From: Aptenodytes patagonicus
Taxonomy: Eukaryota; Chordata; Aves; Sphenisciformes; Spheniscidae
Assembly (NCBI RefSeq): GCF_965638725.1
Contig: NC_134949.1
Location: 121,519,794-121,583,793 of the forward strand
DNA length: 64,000 bases
Direction: 5' to 3'
This document shows positions 1 to 13,215 of the stretch, piece by piece. The position numbers and the translations under genes were made by a program. Under the pieces are notes generated by a model, which saw only the letters and a program-made list of their open reading frames with translations, was not told the DNA's origin and searched no databases. The first letter of the stretch is position 1, and each line of letters begins with the position of its first letter.

Positions 1-3000
1 CAGTCCCTCCACTTTTGCACAGCTGGCAGGAGCCAGGCACACTTGCATACAAGACAGAGTGACTGTCTGCCGGCAGACAAATACAGAAAAGATACTGAGT
101 TTCCTCAGTAAACCATGAGTCTTTGTCTGAAGTCTTAACACTTTATAAGCATTTTCCAAATTTTTTTTATAACCGGATTCTTCCTACAAGCTTGGAGCAC
201 CCTATGTTTGGAGACTTGTCCCACACCTCCCTGTTGAAGGGTGTCTATTTGTAGGGGCCAGGCAGACAGCTGAAGCCCAGCTCTTCTTCTGAGCATTGCC
301 ATGGGAGAACTGAGCGAGCAACATCTACAGCCATCAGACCTTAACGCCATGCTACAGAGCCAGCAGCACGTTAACCACAGATGGCCCAAGCAAGCTCAAG
401 TGAGTAATGTAATTAGTGAACCACTAAGTACCTCCACGGTCACATGCTTCAGTGACTGTCTTCAGAAAGCCAAGAATGGCCCACTGCAGCTATGCCCAAG
501 CTTTTAACATCGAAATTAATTCATCCTTGACCTGAGGCACACAAAAAAACCCTAAACCCCACCCACACCACAGATTTGGTCATCAACTAAACTGATGACT
601 GCTGGTCAATACCATCCAAGCCTTTCCTTGACCCATCACAAGCCTCACACATAACATACACCCGATACAGATGATATATATGATTGCGACACTGCAAAAT
701 TTCAAGTTCACATTATCCAAAGAGAAATGCATGCAGTCATCACAAAAACTAGTGAAGACCGTCAGAAATCAAGTGAGAGAGGAGAATCAGCATTCAGGTA
801 CCCCTAAACTGGAGGAGGCGCTCTCTGATACCCTGAAGTACGCTCACAAGGACATGAAATCCCTTACGACAGAGCATCCGCAATGAGGCTTACACTGCTA
901 TGCAGACGTTTAACCCAAGCACCACTGCTCACACAACTAGTTGAAACAGAAAAGCCCAAGATAGTAGCGAAGTAAACCTTTGCTCGTGTCTAAACCATAA
1001 TTTTTTCCCCATTCTTAGGTTGTGGTTGCACTGGAGATGGATAGCAGTGGCCGGGTGGCACCTGACCAATGGTCCATCTAGGTGAGCTCCATGGCCATGC
1101 CGGTCAGGGCCACCTGTGCGACTCGCACCACCCAAAGGTCTCACAGCTACTGCCACTCATAGGAAGGGCAAAATAACATTGCTTGGCTGTTAAATACAAA
1201 GAGGCTGCTGCTGGCCTGCAAAATCCCCAAACTGCACGGTACTGGAAGCTGCACTTCGGAGAAGTGTCAGTAGCACCTGCCCTGGTCTTATACTCATCCC
1301 TAGGACACAAGGGTCTGGGACTATTTAGTAGCCTTCCACAGATGAATTTCATGGAAGAAAAAAATCTAATATGATGTGAGAGTGTATTCACAAGACCCCA
1401 TGGGAAGAGGAGGCTGCACGAAGAACCGCCTCGTTCATCCAGTTTGAGCCTACTTTCAACTCATGCCCCAGCAGGTACGTCCACACACTCACAAGTGACC
1501 AAGGGAAAACTGTTTTATCATTCTCACAAGCTTCTTAAGCCTTCCTGTGATGCAAAAAGAACATTTCCCTGAAATCATATTTTGCCAACAAACAATTTCC
1601 ACATGCAGAAGAAAAGTAAAAATTTCAGACCGATTCAAAGTTGAAAGCCTAACAGTTTTAATTTGGGAAGCAAGGATGAAAATGTGAATTGCCAACAAAT
1701 AGTTCTCCAGAGTAACACAACACACACACCCCCTCTCACACCCCCACGTGAGCAAGCCCCAGACACAACCCTTTCAGAGAGGACACATGCCTTGTGTCTA
1801 TGCACATTGGGAGGGTTCCGGAAGAATAATTACAATTAATCCATTACTTAATCTCCTAATCACTTCTGAGCAAACAGCATTCCTGGACATCTATTAATGA
1901 CACATTCATTTTCATACCATCCTACTCATGAAAATTTAACCAAGAAAATAAATTGAAAAATGCCCAGGTAACACCAGTTACCTCATTCAAAGCTACAAGC
2001 AAGAAAGATTTGCAGCTGAGGCCTCGTCCGCAGTGGCAACTCACCATCACTGGTGCAGGCACCGGGAGCTCCCCCCCACCAGGGGTCTCATCGTCCAGCC
2101 GCTCCTGCCACCGCAGCAGCCACCCTCTGTTTCCAGCTGCTCCGGCTGGGTTTTAAGTGGCTTGTGGTCCATGAGCTGCATCAGTAAAAGGATACGCAGA
2201 GTCCCCCAGCAATTCCCCTCTTACTCAATATATTCCACCTAACATATATATTGCAGATTTAAACACACAGTGAACGAGTTTAACTGCCCCATGGGATGCG
2301 ATAACTAGGTGTTACCAGGAAAGTCTGAGAGCAGACAAGAGTAAGAATAGAAATTTAGGCAGTCTTTGCAACATTCCAGTTCTGTGTCTTGCTTGGTAGG
2401 TTTAGGAAAGACCTCTAACACCGACTTTTTTTTGGTTTATTACCAGAGGAAAGAGAATATTCCAGCATGGGAACCCCAAAGCTAAAATTAAAGACCTATA
2501 ATTTGGGTTCAGTAGCAGTTGGTATAATTCAGATCCCAGCCACAATGAGAGGTCTCCAACATTATCAACTGTCAACAATTATTACTGGCTAGGCACACAA
2601 AACAGCTTTGTTCTGAACTGGAAGCCACAACTGCAAGCAGCAGTAATTGCTACCAAAGGCAAAACATACAAAAAAACCCCAGCCTCTCCATGTGAAATAC
2701 TCTCCAAAGAGGAATATAGGAATGGACACAAGAGTCTTATTATATCCACTTACATCTTTAAAAAAAACGAAGAAAAAAATCCAAGACTATACCCAGCAAA
2801 GGAGGGGACTAGCAAGGAAAAGGTATCCCAAAAAAGACACTTGTTAACTATTCTGGGCTGAACGCACATTTAATGAAACATCCCATTCACTAGTTATTGA
2901 ACTTTCATTAGCAGTTTAAGGGAAAGCTGCACATGGAAGAGATTAAATGCAATCAATTTCTCCTGAAATTGCATACATTTCCACACTAATCCCCAGCAAG

Positions 3001-6000
3001 TCCCAACTGATATTAAAAACCAAATCAATTAATACTAATTGCTCACCTTATTTTCACAGAGGGATCTTCACACTTCAGCAAGCCTCAAAAAAAAAAAAAA
3101 AAGAAAGAAGAAAAAAGGCTATTTGTACAAAAGCAATTTACTTGTCTGGTCTTTTTATATTCATTTAGCTATGCACTTAATTATTTTGGCAGGTAATTCT
3201 GTCAGCTCAAGTTTCCTTCCTCACAACTACCCTTTTGCAAACTGACAGCACGAAGCAATCACGTTTTTATAACCCCACAGCCTATAGCAACAGAATAAAC
3301 AAAGTTTTCTGAGTCATGGGGCGAAATCCCAAACCCACTGACTTCGTTAGCAGATCTGCCATTAAGTTAATAAAATTGGTGTGACCTTCCCAGGAGGCAA
3401 TGATGACCAAGTGAGGAAATGTATTTTACTAGCAACAAGCAAACATAGCAGTATTTATGTTCAATTTTTCTTAAACAAAACACATTTTTAACACCTGCCA
3501 TACAGATAGCACAGAGTAAATGGAAGCTACATTTGTCCTCCTCTGCTGTAGGAGTGCTACACGTTTTCTCACCGTCACATGCTGAGTCTTCAAAAGAGGT
3601 TTTTCTCTTCTTGCACTCCATGTAACCACACAATGCCTCAACACCACCCCCCCATTAACAGGTCTTGAAAATTTTTTACACAGGTCCATTAATGTCTACA
3701 AGCAAAACAAAACAAATAGCTTTAAAAGAAAAAAAAGTCACTTAATGCTGACAGTCTTTCTTCTTGGTTAGTGTTACGGAGACAATCCTGCCAAAATGGC
3801 TCTCCAAAATGCTAAGTAACTTAGAACTGCATGGCCCCAATCAATCAGTGCGCCCCTAAAGCATCCTGCACCCCTTGCCCTGAGGACAAGTGGGTGTCAG
3901 TACCAGTCAGGCTCTGGGGAGGCTTTCCCAGGGGCTAAATGACAAGCACAACATCTGCCTAGCCTCGACTGCTCCTGGGGTTTCCTCCTGCGTCTGTAAC
4001 CACCGCAGGTAGCTCATGTGTCACCTGTCCCGGCTCCCACAGACGTAGGGGATGCTCAACAACATAAGAGTGCCAGGCTGGAAACCTTTGGTTCATCTGG
4101 AAGGAGATAGCTCAGGCACCAGAGGCAGTAACAGTGGCAGAGATCCTTTTGGGGCTCTTTTGCTTCAGCTGCATCTGAGCAGCCAAGAAGTGACTTAAGC
4201 GGAGCTAGTAACAAGGTGGGGATGCAAGAGCCTCAACTCAAAATGTTTCTCGCATCATCCAGTTTCTGCGCTTTCTGCGTTGTTTTGCGTTTTTCCTCCC
4301 TCACTTGGTCTTGGCTAATACTGCAGGGAAGCCAAGTCTCTTTAGGGAAGATGCTTAACCTTTTTTTGCTCCCGAGTTGGACCAAGTTAAGTATCACTAG
4401 CTGTCATGCTGCTTTGTCACCATAACAGCTCTCCATCTCCCAGCACAGCAGATATCAAACCCTCTGGATCGAAACCCACTGTCATCTCTTAAAAGCGTGA
4501 TGATAAAAGAACATGATAGTAAGTGGGAAAATTAACTGAAGCCAGCCCTTTCTGCATTTTTTTACTGTGGTTCTGCAGATCACCTGTCACACAGTCAGTG
4601 GAGAACAGTTTTAAAAGTACCTCTGCAATCACGTCACACAGGCACCTACCCAAACTCTAGGTAAGGTCCATGATGAAGGAACAAGCTACAAATGGAGGCC
4701 TCCTGCAAGTTATGCAGGTGCAGATAGAAATGCTGATAGGGCATGAATTAAGGCTTTCATAAAAGTCTCAAACAGCACTGAAACTCTGCAGGAACTCATC
4801 GGGTGGTTAGGAAGCAGTACTCTTAAGGTTTTAAGACATGCTTTCGACAAGCAAACTGAGCTGAGGAGCTGATACAACCAAACAGAGCCCTGCTAGAGCA
4901 CTAGCTGGGACATGGAGGGAGATGTCTTTTGTCCAAGGCTTCACTGGTGACTAACAGCAGCAAGTTACGGGGAAAGTGCCAGCAGAGAGGAGAGCGGTGC
5001 GGCACAGCACAGAGAGCCTGGCCCGTTCACGAGGCCGTTCATTGGGAAGGAAGGACTGACAACAGGACAGTAAGCTTTCGCAGCTCAGGGGGTTTCCACA
5101 GCCCAGGAGATCAAAGCAGTGCTGGAGTAGGAGGAGCTGCCAAACGGGAGAGAGAAGGACAGGCTTTGAGATCAGGATGGCAAGAGCTGAAGTCGGATGG
5201 GAAGCAGTCAGGAAGCCTGCCTGGGGTTAATGAGGAAACCCATGTCTCTCCCCAAACCATGCCAAAAGATAAAGGCAGGCATAGGATTTGCTTTAGAAGA
5301 AGCAAAGGGAACTAACTGTGATGGACTAGGACGAGAGATAATTTGAAACAAAAAAAAAACAAAAACACAAAAACCAAAACACTGCTGCTACGATAATGGA
5401 TGGGTCCAACAGACAAGCAGTAACTGGATCCAAGCAGGAATTGCCCTGGCTTGCTGAAAGCCTGGTGCCTGACTGAGCATTGCTTATCAGGGAGGGTGGA
5501 AAGCCAGACGGAGGGCTACTGTGATGACAAATGCAGAGGGTCAGCCAGGTTACTGTACACAAAAAAAACCCCAAAACAAATGGGGGAAGAGGGGGGTCAA
5601 AATGCAAAATGAAACTTCCATAACATCACAAGTTTTCTTCCCATTTTCCTCTGTGAATAAAGACAGACAAGATACAGGCGATCAAGGTATCCATGTTACT
5701 GTAGAGTAGCGCTGGTATAGCAGGAAATCATGGGCAAAGTATTAGGCCACAGCTTTCTGGCATGAGGTTTTAAATCTCTAGATGTAAGATGTTTTGAGTG
5801 AGAGATGAGAGATGTATTCCAGCTGTGGTTTAACTTTAGCCTAGAGATATGCAGTTACTCTATAAAGGTAGTTCCTAAGAGTATTTTTTACAACAAAAGG
5901 AGAGGAAACTCCAGTCATCTGAGTGCTATTGTCAGCCAGTCTGAGATGAAATGGCACAGCACTCACTGGTAACGATGCAAGATGACATGGGTCTCGCATT

Positions 6001-8425
6001 AGGTAAAAAGACTTCTTTCCTTAGGTAGCTGGTTTGCAGTTCTCCAGAGGCAGCTATGGAGCATGTATGGCTTTACAAGGGGAGAGTAGGAGAGCTGTTC
6101 CTCTTTGAAAAGACATTTTGGAAAGAAAATTAACAGAAAGGACTTTTTCCAGATAGGGAAGCACTGCTGCAGCCCTTCCATCCTCCCCAGCAAGGGGCAC
6201 ATCTGCCCACACCAGTGCAGGGGTTTTGCATGAGCCCTCAGATGAGCCCACAGCAGCGGCAACAGCAATGGCAGAGGGGGAACTTGACAGCTCCTGGTTC
6301 CTAAACCTCTCCGACAGCCCTCTTCGCACCAGCACCAACTGTTGCTAACCCGAGCAGCTGCTCCTGGCACCACTGAGCCAAGCCCAGACCTTCTGGAGCA
6401 GCCACCCACCTCCTGTGAGCCCTGCCACCGCTGCTGCAGTGTGGCATCATGCTTGGCCCAAAGGACCCTGGACACATTACAGGTAATGCACGGTCAAATC
6501 CAACCTTGGAGGTTGCCTCAAACCTTCTGTAGTCAACTTTGTCTTCACAAAACACCCTCCAACAGAGCAATCAAGTTACTGCACAACACAGACCCACTTT
6601 GCATCTTTGCCATCATTCTGTGAAGGGAAGGACTGCCCTGCCCTCCAGTAAGTCATACAATTAGGCAAAGTAAACGAGTTGTCAATAAACCCTTGATTGT
6701 TCAATGAGATGTTGCTAATGGGAAGGCAAATGTACACTGCCAGAATCCATGACATGATAGTGATAATTTTCAAGTTATGCTTGATGTTTCTGTGATGAAG
6801 CTATTTTCAGTTGCTTTGAATCTTCTTCAGAAAAGTCAGTCTTTGAATCAAAAAAAAAAAAAAAAGTCATGATTGTTCTGAGCTCAGATGCATGCATTTA
6901 ATCAGTTCAGGTGTTTAAATTATTTATCCATGAGGAGGAAAACTGTACTAATCTTAGGAACAGAGCATATGAAGGGGAAAAACAATTAGACATAAAGACA
7001 TGCTGAATAATGTGAAGCAGTAGAGAATTCTCTCACGCCCGAGATAACTGTGACCAAGGGTGTTCAAGTATTTATGTTATTGCAGCCTGGGCTGCAAAAC
7101 TCAAAATGCAGAGATTTGCTGCTACGAGAAGAAATGTTTCCCAACCGTAAGGCAAAATTATTGTTTCCAACAAGCACAAAGCCCCAGTCAAAAGTTGGTA
7201 CTTTCCCTAGTTTGAAAGAGCAGAACTTTTTAAATGTTTTTTCAAAAACAAAAACAGTGTCTGGGGAAAAACAGAATACTTCATGAACTCTTCTTCCGTA
7301 AGTAAGTGTGACACCCAGTGCTCTGGACCAGACCGCCTCTCCTCATCACTCAGGTATAGACAATAACCTCTTCCCTTTCTTCTTTGATCTTAACCTTCTC
7401 CTCTCTATCTCGCTTTTCAAAGCCAAGGATCTACCCAAGCTGCAAGGGAGACGTCCCAGGTGGAAGATACACAGGGTGGGAGCGACACTCCAGCCCACTG
7501 CAGCCTTGTTAGATCGCTCTCCCAGCAATGGTTACCACAGAAGCAGCTGGTCAGGCACTACAGCTGTAGGTCCCCAGGCGGATTGAAGGGCTGCAGTGAC
7601 GCACCAGGACACCTGGTTAAGAATACAAGACCTTCCCACCACCCTGACTCACTGCCTGCTCTTTCAAGGGAATAAATTAGTAAAATAAGTCTGCTTTAAT
7701 GTTAATGGATTAGGCATCTTGTTCCAACTCTCAAATGCCTGGTCCCTCAGAAGACTTGGCTTTATCCACTGAAATTAATGGAGAAGGTCAAGAAAGAGGT
7801 GTATTTATACTGTGCACTGGAGAAAAGTAAAACTAGGTGTCCTGCTGCCAAGATAGACACATTTATGCAACGTTGAACCCCAGCATCAGTACCTTCACTT
7901 AGAAAGACTTAGCCAATTAAGTTGATAGCACAGCACACACTGGCACTTTCTGAGCATGCAGGAAAATAAACAAGCGGTTCTTATTCCAGCAAAGAATCTG
8001 GCTCTTCTCCCAGCTTGTTACCAGCTTTCTCTGCCTCACCACCCGGCATGCAACATCACCTGCCATGAAGGTGGGTTATGGCTACTGAGCAACAGCCTGC
8101 TCCTATGCGAACAAGCTAAAATCCTTTCTTGGTCTGTGCCGTATCACAAAGGTTGGGCTGACTACAGAGAAAACAAAATCCCTATCTTTGCTCAAAGAGA
8201 CCCAGGGAGAAGTTCAAGGTATTTCAACTCACTTCAAGCCATTGCCAGCTGCTGTTTCAATCATTTTGTTTCTATAATCTGGGCAGCACACCAAAGATCA
8301 CAAGGTTTGGGTTTAAGTTTCATTTAAAAACCATCTCGCAGGAGAAGAATCATTCCTCCATTTTATTAAGCAAAAACCATAGGCTGCTGACAATGCTATT
8401 ATAGGCGGCAATATCAATGGAACAT

Positions 8426-8462
8426 TTTATTTTTTTTTTATATATATAAAAAAATATATAAG
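8426..8462. repeat. AT-rich simple repeat (T tract followed by TA dinucleotides)
   Basis: A run of T's passes into alternating TA and then A/TA sequence, so the block is nearly self-complementary. This is ordinary microsatellite sequence with no gene context. Confidence 0.8.
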
Positions 8463-9386
8463 AAGAAAAACATTGAGCTGGAAGGTTACTAACAAAATAG
8501 AAAGGAAGACCCCTGAGACATTCCCTTTGTAATTCCTTTTTACACAAGCCAACACTTAAAGCCTCCTGGCTGAGATTCCCCAGGTAACCTACAAACCATT
8601 TTATGGCATCATTGTTCAAACTAATCTGAGTATCCAGTAGGGCAATTTATAAGGGAATGACATGCCTATTATTGACAAAATCCTTCACAGAGCAAGGAGA
8701 AAACCTACAATGCAGATACATCAACTTTTTTTGAAAGTAACATTGGCTCAAATTCAGTTACAATGGGAAAGTAACCTGTTTTGATGCCAAAGGTCCTTGG
8801 CATTACTGCTCAGAGGAAAAGCATCTGTGAAACACTACAAGAGGGACACAGTTTCACAAGGAGCAGCAGCCAAATGAGAGGGGAAAGAGAAGGAAAGAAA
8901 AAAAAAAAATAATAATACCAGATCAGCCTCCGGCACCACAGCCTGCCCAGCTCCTCCCGGGTACAGGGGATCACGAGTCCCCTTCCTTCTTAGGATTGAT
9001 TCTCCAGCCATGGGAATCCTTCATTCGAAGTTTGCTTTCAGCCGACATCAGCTTTTTTATTGTTTTGCCAGATTGCACTTTTGTCATTAGTTCTGGTTAG
9101 AGATACAGATGAGATGGCACCTTTTTTTTTTTTTTTTTTAACTAAAGTGCCTTATGCTGTAACTCTAAGGATAATTACTTTGGGGGCTGAAATTTCCCAT
9201 TCTTGTTCTCATCGCAGAGGTACATATCTGAAGAAGATCTGCTTGGTCATTTAAGGTTTTTAAACATGTTCTCAGATAAGCACAGCTGCATTTTTAACAG
9301 TAGCTAAAATTACAGAATTTAAGAAAGGAAAATTTGATGTGATGTTTCATGCTTTAGTTAACAGTCTTCCAAGATACAAAGCTCCA

Positions 9387-9400
9387 GTTGCTCTGGAAAC
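9387..9400 (+). promoter_or_regulatory. RFX X-box-like motif 1
   Basis: GTTGCTCTGGAAAC resembles the RFX-family X-box (two half-sites of the form GTTGCC and GGAAAC with a short spacer). A very similar motif lies 700 bp downstream. Assignment is by motif only; no expression evidence is available. Confidence 0.3.
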
Positions 9401-10090
9401 TGTAACTTAGACACAACCATGTAGATACATCAACCCCCTGGCTATAAATGAAAACACTTCAGCAACACTGCACGTTCGTGTGACAAATATTTTTAAAAAC
9501 AAGCATTGCATCCTGATCTTCATATAGGGAGGGCACATCCCTCAGCCTTCCACACAGGGCACAGTTCTCTGACTGCATTTCCTTTAAACCCCAAGAGAAA
9601 TGGCTGAGCTGGAGCCAGGAGAGCATGTGTACCTACCATCGAGACAACAACCCTCCAGGTAAGGGTGAGATGGGAAACACAGGTGGGTATTTGAGGGATA
9701 TGCCAGGGATTCAAAGCAGGGCTGTTTCTTCCTGTGTTTGCGTGGTGCCTATCACACTGCAGCCACAGCTGGAAGCAAACGCTGGTACCAAAAGGAAGAC
9801 TTAGAAGACAAATGAACATGGTGGACAGGCTGGGATCTGGTACACAGAGCCATCAGCCACTGGCCCAGGAGAAGGCAGCAGGAAGGCTGGAGCTAGGAAC
9901 AGAGCAAGATGATGGCCATCGGGAGAAGGAAAGTGGAGGGGGATGCTCAAAAGCAGAGTAGGAGGAACGAGTGCGGGCTGTTCGCGGAGGAGGATTGGAC
10001 ACAGCACAACACCAGAAGCCAGATACACTTTTTTTTTTTTAAAAAAAAGGGGGGGAAATATTACATACATAAACGGCGGCCTGAGTGCTG

Positions 10091-10104
10091 GTTGCTGTGG
10101 AAAC
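10091..10104 (+). promoter_or_regulatory. RFX X-box-like motif 2
   Basis: GTTGCTGTGGAAAC has both X-box half-sites with the usual spacing. It is a near copy of the motif at 9387-9400, and a third X-box-like site lies at 33927-33940. Confidence 0.35.
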
Positions 10105-10321
10105 CATAACTTTGAATTCAGTGGCTAAAACCTAGCATTGCTATTTATACCATGCTCCTCACTATAGCACAAGAACTTCGTCTGAAAAACGGAGAGCTCT
10201 GGTACCAGACAAATGTGTTTTTTCCCCCCGTTACACACAGTGATCCTTTCAAACGATGCCTCACAAGGTTTTTCCGATGTTCCTGGCCACTGAATGACTA
10301 CACGGCATAATCACCTCTGAT

Positions 10322-10348
10322 GGGGGGGGGGGGGGCGGGGAGGGAGGT
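10322..10348 (+). repeat. G14 homopolymer and flanking G-runs, G-quadruplex-prone
   Basis: Fourteen consecutive G's are followed by a C and then by G4, G3 and G2 runs separated by single bases. The block can satisfy a four-tract quadruplex pattern on the plus strand. Length is likely to be polymorphic or an assembly weak spot. Confidence 0.75.
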
Positions 10349-11951
10349 CTGGCTTTCCTCTTCCAAGCAAGACCAGATGAATCACTAGACAGACATCAGG
10401 TAGGATTCACTGACTTCTACTTTGGCCGAGAGGAACCGGAAAAGCGAAAAAGGCCATTTAAAACAGCAGTATATCTTGTTTCCCTTAAGGCAAATTACAG
10501 TCAGCATCGCATAAGATTATGGAGGGCCAGATCCCAAAGTCAGTTATCACTAAAGATGACGAGCACTCTATTTGTGTAAGGACTCCAGAGTATTGCCTTT
10601 AATATACTGGAAAGCGTAACTGGATCATTAATGCAAGAATAACACTAACAAAAAGTCTATAGATTAAACTCCTGTTGGGAGAATCCCTTTAAAAAAATTA
10701 CATTTTCGAGTTGCTCTGCTGTTCAATAAGGAAACGGCTTTTTCCTCCACGGGAAACGTGGTTCTGGGGCAGCAAGTGTTCCCGCAGCCGAAGTGGGAGC
10801 AGGACTAATCTGCCTGTAACCAAAGCAGAGGTGAGCCAAGTCCCCACGGGTATGTCACATTCCTCTTCCACCTCCACCATTCCAGGTCCTGAAAGGGAAG
10901 AAACAGTCCCATTCCCCACCCACTCCTAAATCATGTTTTACCTCGAGTAGTATGGAGGCGCTAGCGTAGCGCCTTCATTGCCACTACCAAATATACACAA
11001 TAACTACCACGGGGGTGATGATCAGGTTTTAAGACACTTCCCAGAACCTGTGCACACATCAGTCCCAAATCAAAGAGCTCGTGGCATACAAGGGCAATTA
11101 AGGCAAAAGCTGAGAGAGAAAACCACAGCGCTTTCCAAAGTCACTCGCACCTTCAAAATCCCACGGGACTGCCCCATCCATGTGGGCTCATCGGGAAGCA
11201 GCAAGAACAACCGTTACGTGCAATCCGATAAGTAATATTCTGCATGAACAAGGCAGCTTTTGCCGGGGGAAAGGCAGCTGGGGATTGCGCAGGGACCGGA
11301 GCAAGGACTCGGCAGAGGGGCTCCAACAGCTGCCAAACCAGGAGGGATGGAAAGAAGTTGCTCTCCACAGGATCAGGCCCTTACGGCTAAGGTGAAGGAG
11401 GTCTCGTTTGCCCTTGTTCAATAATTCATATCACAGCACTGAAGTGTCATTGAAATTGACAGAAGCGTTTTAATAATACAGGAAGGGGAAAAGATGCTCT
11501 AATCACAGATTAGGCACCCAAGTAATCACTCCATAGATCTCGGCCTCCCCTAATTTATTCCAATACATTTTTTAATCAGAATTTCATACACAGCAAAATG
11601 ATTAACAAGACACAAATACTACCTATTTCCTTGCTGTAGCCAGCTTTCACTATCCCAGAGTCCTCTGGCTGCTTATGAGAGGGGGAGCTGGGAATGAAGG
11701 ACCGACGAGGAACGGAAAGTCGGTTTCGGGAGAATTCCCAATCCGACGCTTCCCAATCCGACAAGGTAGTACTGAGCTGTGCGCTGGAATTATGCACCCG
11801 TTCCTGCAACTCTATTTAAGACCGTATTTGTGCCAGCGCTTCCCGTCAAGCCTAGGACTGCGAGCATCAGTCAACTGTCCCTAACTTCAGCAAGGGCAGC
11901 GCGGGCAGGCTGTGCCCTGCCTTCAGTGACCCGCAGGCGAAAACACACCAG

Positions 11952-11960
11952 CCTTACCTG
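11952..11960 (-). other. Candidate minus-strand splice donor (alternative first exon)
   Basis: Read on the minus strand the sequence is GCAG followed by GTAAGG, a near-consensus donor whose exon would end at 11958. It lies just downstream (minus direction) of the CpG island. An untranslated first exon of roughly 50-150 bases starting inside the island would use it. It may be an alternative to the donor at 12616/12615. Inference from splice consensus and location only. Confidence 0.3.
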
Positions 11961-12616
11961 CTACACGCTCATTCAGTGTATGTTCCCTAAGTGAGACCCC
12001 GGCTACGTCCCCGCACCGTGGCCGGTACGGCTCCCCCACAGCAGCAGCATCACCCGGCGGGGAAGGGACCCGGCGGCCGCCCCCGCCCCGCGCGGGGCCA
12101 CCACCGGGCAGCGCCGGCTGCTGGGGCTCTCCGGGGGCGGAGGCGGACGCGACAGTCCCCGCGCGGACCCCGCGCAGCCCCCCCCGGGGGGCGGCGGTGA
12201 CATTTTAGGCGCGGGAGCGGCGCTCCCGGAGGCCGGCTGCCGCAGGGCCGGCTCCGGAGCCGCGCAGCGGCGGGGCCGGACCCCGGCGAAGACCCGGGCA
12301 TCCCGCCAGGGTCACCCCCGCGCCGCCGCACCGGCGGGGGGAGCGGCGCCGGCTGCCGGCGGCCCACACCGCGAACAATAAAGCGGGCCCCGGCGGGCCG
12401 GGCGCCCACCCGTCCGCGGCGGGGCAGCGCGGCCGCGCCCCCCCCACACCCTGCCCGGGCCCTCCGGTGCGGGCGGCGGCGGCGGAGGGACTGCGAGCCG
12501 GGCCGCGGCCGCGGCGCCGCGCAACGCCCCCGGCGCGGGGCGCTCCGCCAGGGCGCACCGGCGTGAACGGAGATGCCGTGCGCGGGGGACGGGGACGCGA
12601 TCCGCCGCCCGCTCAC

Positions 12617-12780
12617 CTGCCGCGGCTGGGCTCGGCACCGGGGGTCGCGGTCGTCGTGCTCGTGGTCGCCGTCGCCGTCGTCGTGGTCGTCGTCGCCGTC
12701 CCCGCCGCCGCCCGCCCCGGGAGCTGCTCCCCTTCGCCGCCGCCGGGCGCCCGCGGCCGCCGCCGCCGCTCAGAGCGCGC
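12617..12780 (-). other. Candidate untranslated first exon on the minus strand (TIAM1?)
   Basis: The minus strand reads CCGCGGCAG followed by GTGAGC at 12616-12611, a textbook exon/intron boundary, so an exon would end at 12617. The 5' end is not visible; 12780 is placed just downstream of the CCAAT-box cluster and is only approximate. The exon would include the GTC/GAC triplet tract and would probably be non-coding, as TIAM1 has untranslated 5' exons in other vertebrates. A different gene or a lncRNA cannot be excluded. Confidence 0.35.
12648..12702. repeat. Interrupted GTC/GTG triplet repeat in the putative 5' UTR
   Basis: The plus strand is a run of GTC, GTG and GCC triplets in phase over about 55 bases (GAC/CAC/GGC on the minus strand). 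It lies within the proposed minus-strand first exon, so it would be transcribed as a GAC-type tract. Confidence 0.65.
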
Positions 12781-12785
12781 CGCCA

Positions 12786-13198
12786 CCAATAGGCGCCGCT
12801 GCCATATTGTTACTGCCGGCGCTGCGAGGGGCGGCGCCGGCGGCCGCCTTGGAAACCGGCGGCCATTGGCTGCCCGGCGAGTCAATCCGGACCGGGCGAG
12901 CCAATGGGCGGTGGCGGCGGCGAACAGCGGGGCGTTCGGAGTTGGAATGTTGTGTGACAATGGCCCACGCGGCTCCCAGGCGGGAGGGGAGGGGCCGCTC
13001 CCCGGGGGGCGGTGGGGGCGGGAGGCGCCGCGTGCGGACCACCCCCCCACACCCCTCCGCACCGCGGAGCCCTCAACAAAAGCGGCCAATGGGGCGTGCG
13101 GGCCGCTCGCCGCGCGGGGGATCCCAGCCAATCCGGGCGGGGGGGAGCGGGGGGCGCTGGGCGAAGTTGGCGCGCGCGGCGGCAGCGAGCGGGATTGG
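12786..13198. promoter_or_regulatory. Cluster of six CCAAT/ATTGG (NF-Y-type) boxes
   Basis: CCAAT occurs at 12786, 12901, 13086 and 13128, and the inverted form ATTGG at 12865 and 13194. All six lie within about 410 bases and are next to GC boxes such as the GGGCGG at 12906. NF-Y sites in multiple copies are typical of TATA-less CpG promoters. The mixture of orientations is compatible with divergent transcription. Confidence 0.55.
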
Positions 13199-13215
13199 CT
13201 GCGGGCGGGGAGAGC

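Larger units (their letters stand above)
1..11957. other. Gene-less stretch, presumed TIAM1 intron 1
   Basis: No open frame in this stretch combines recognisable protein similarity with plausible splice sites; the longest frames (128 codons at 4929-5315 plus, 158 codons at 5999-6475 minus) are not recognised and look like chance. By synteny, and because minus-strand splice donors lie in the CpG island at 12-13 kb, this is most likely the beginning of the first intron of TIAM1 on the minus strand. It holds several homopolymers (A-rich at 3087-3116, A16 at 6850-6865, T18 at 9122-9139), an AT microsatellite and a G tract listed separately. No CR1 body was recognised. The intron assignment is inference. 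Confidence 0.35.

Noticed and set aside
3087..3116. A-rich tract as the tail of a retrocopy
   Set aside because: No gene-derived sequence or target-site duplication is visible upstream of it or of the other A tracts (6850, 46067, 62684).
5999..6475. Minus-strand 158-codon frame as a TIAM1 coding exon
   Set aside because: The translated sequence has no resemblance to the TIAM1 N-terminus and no splice context supports it.
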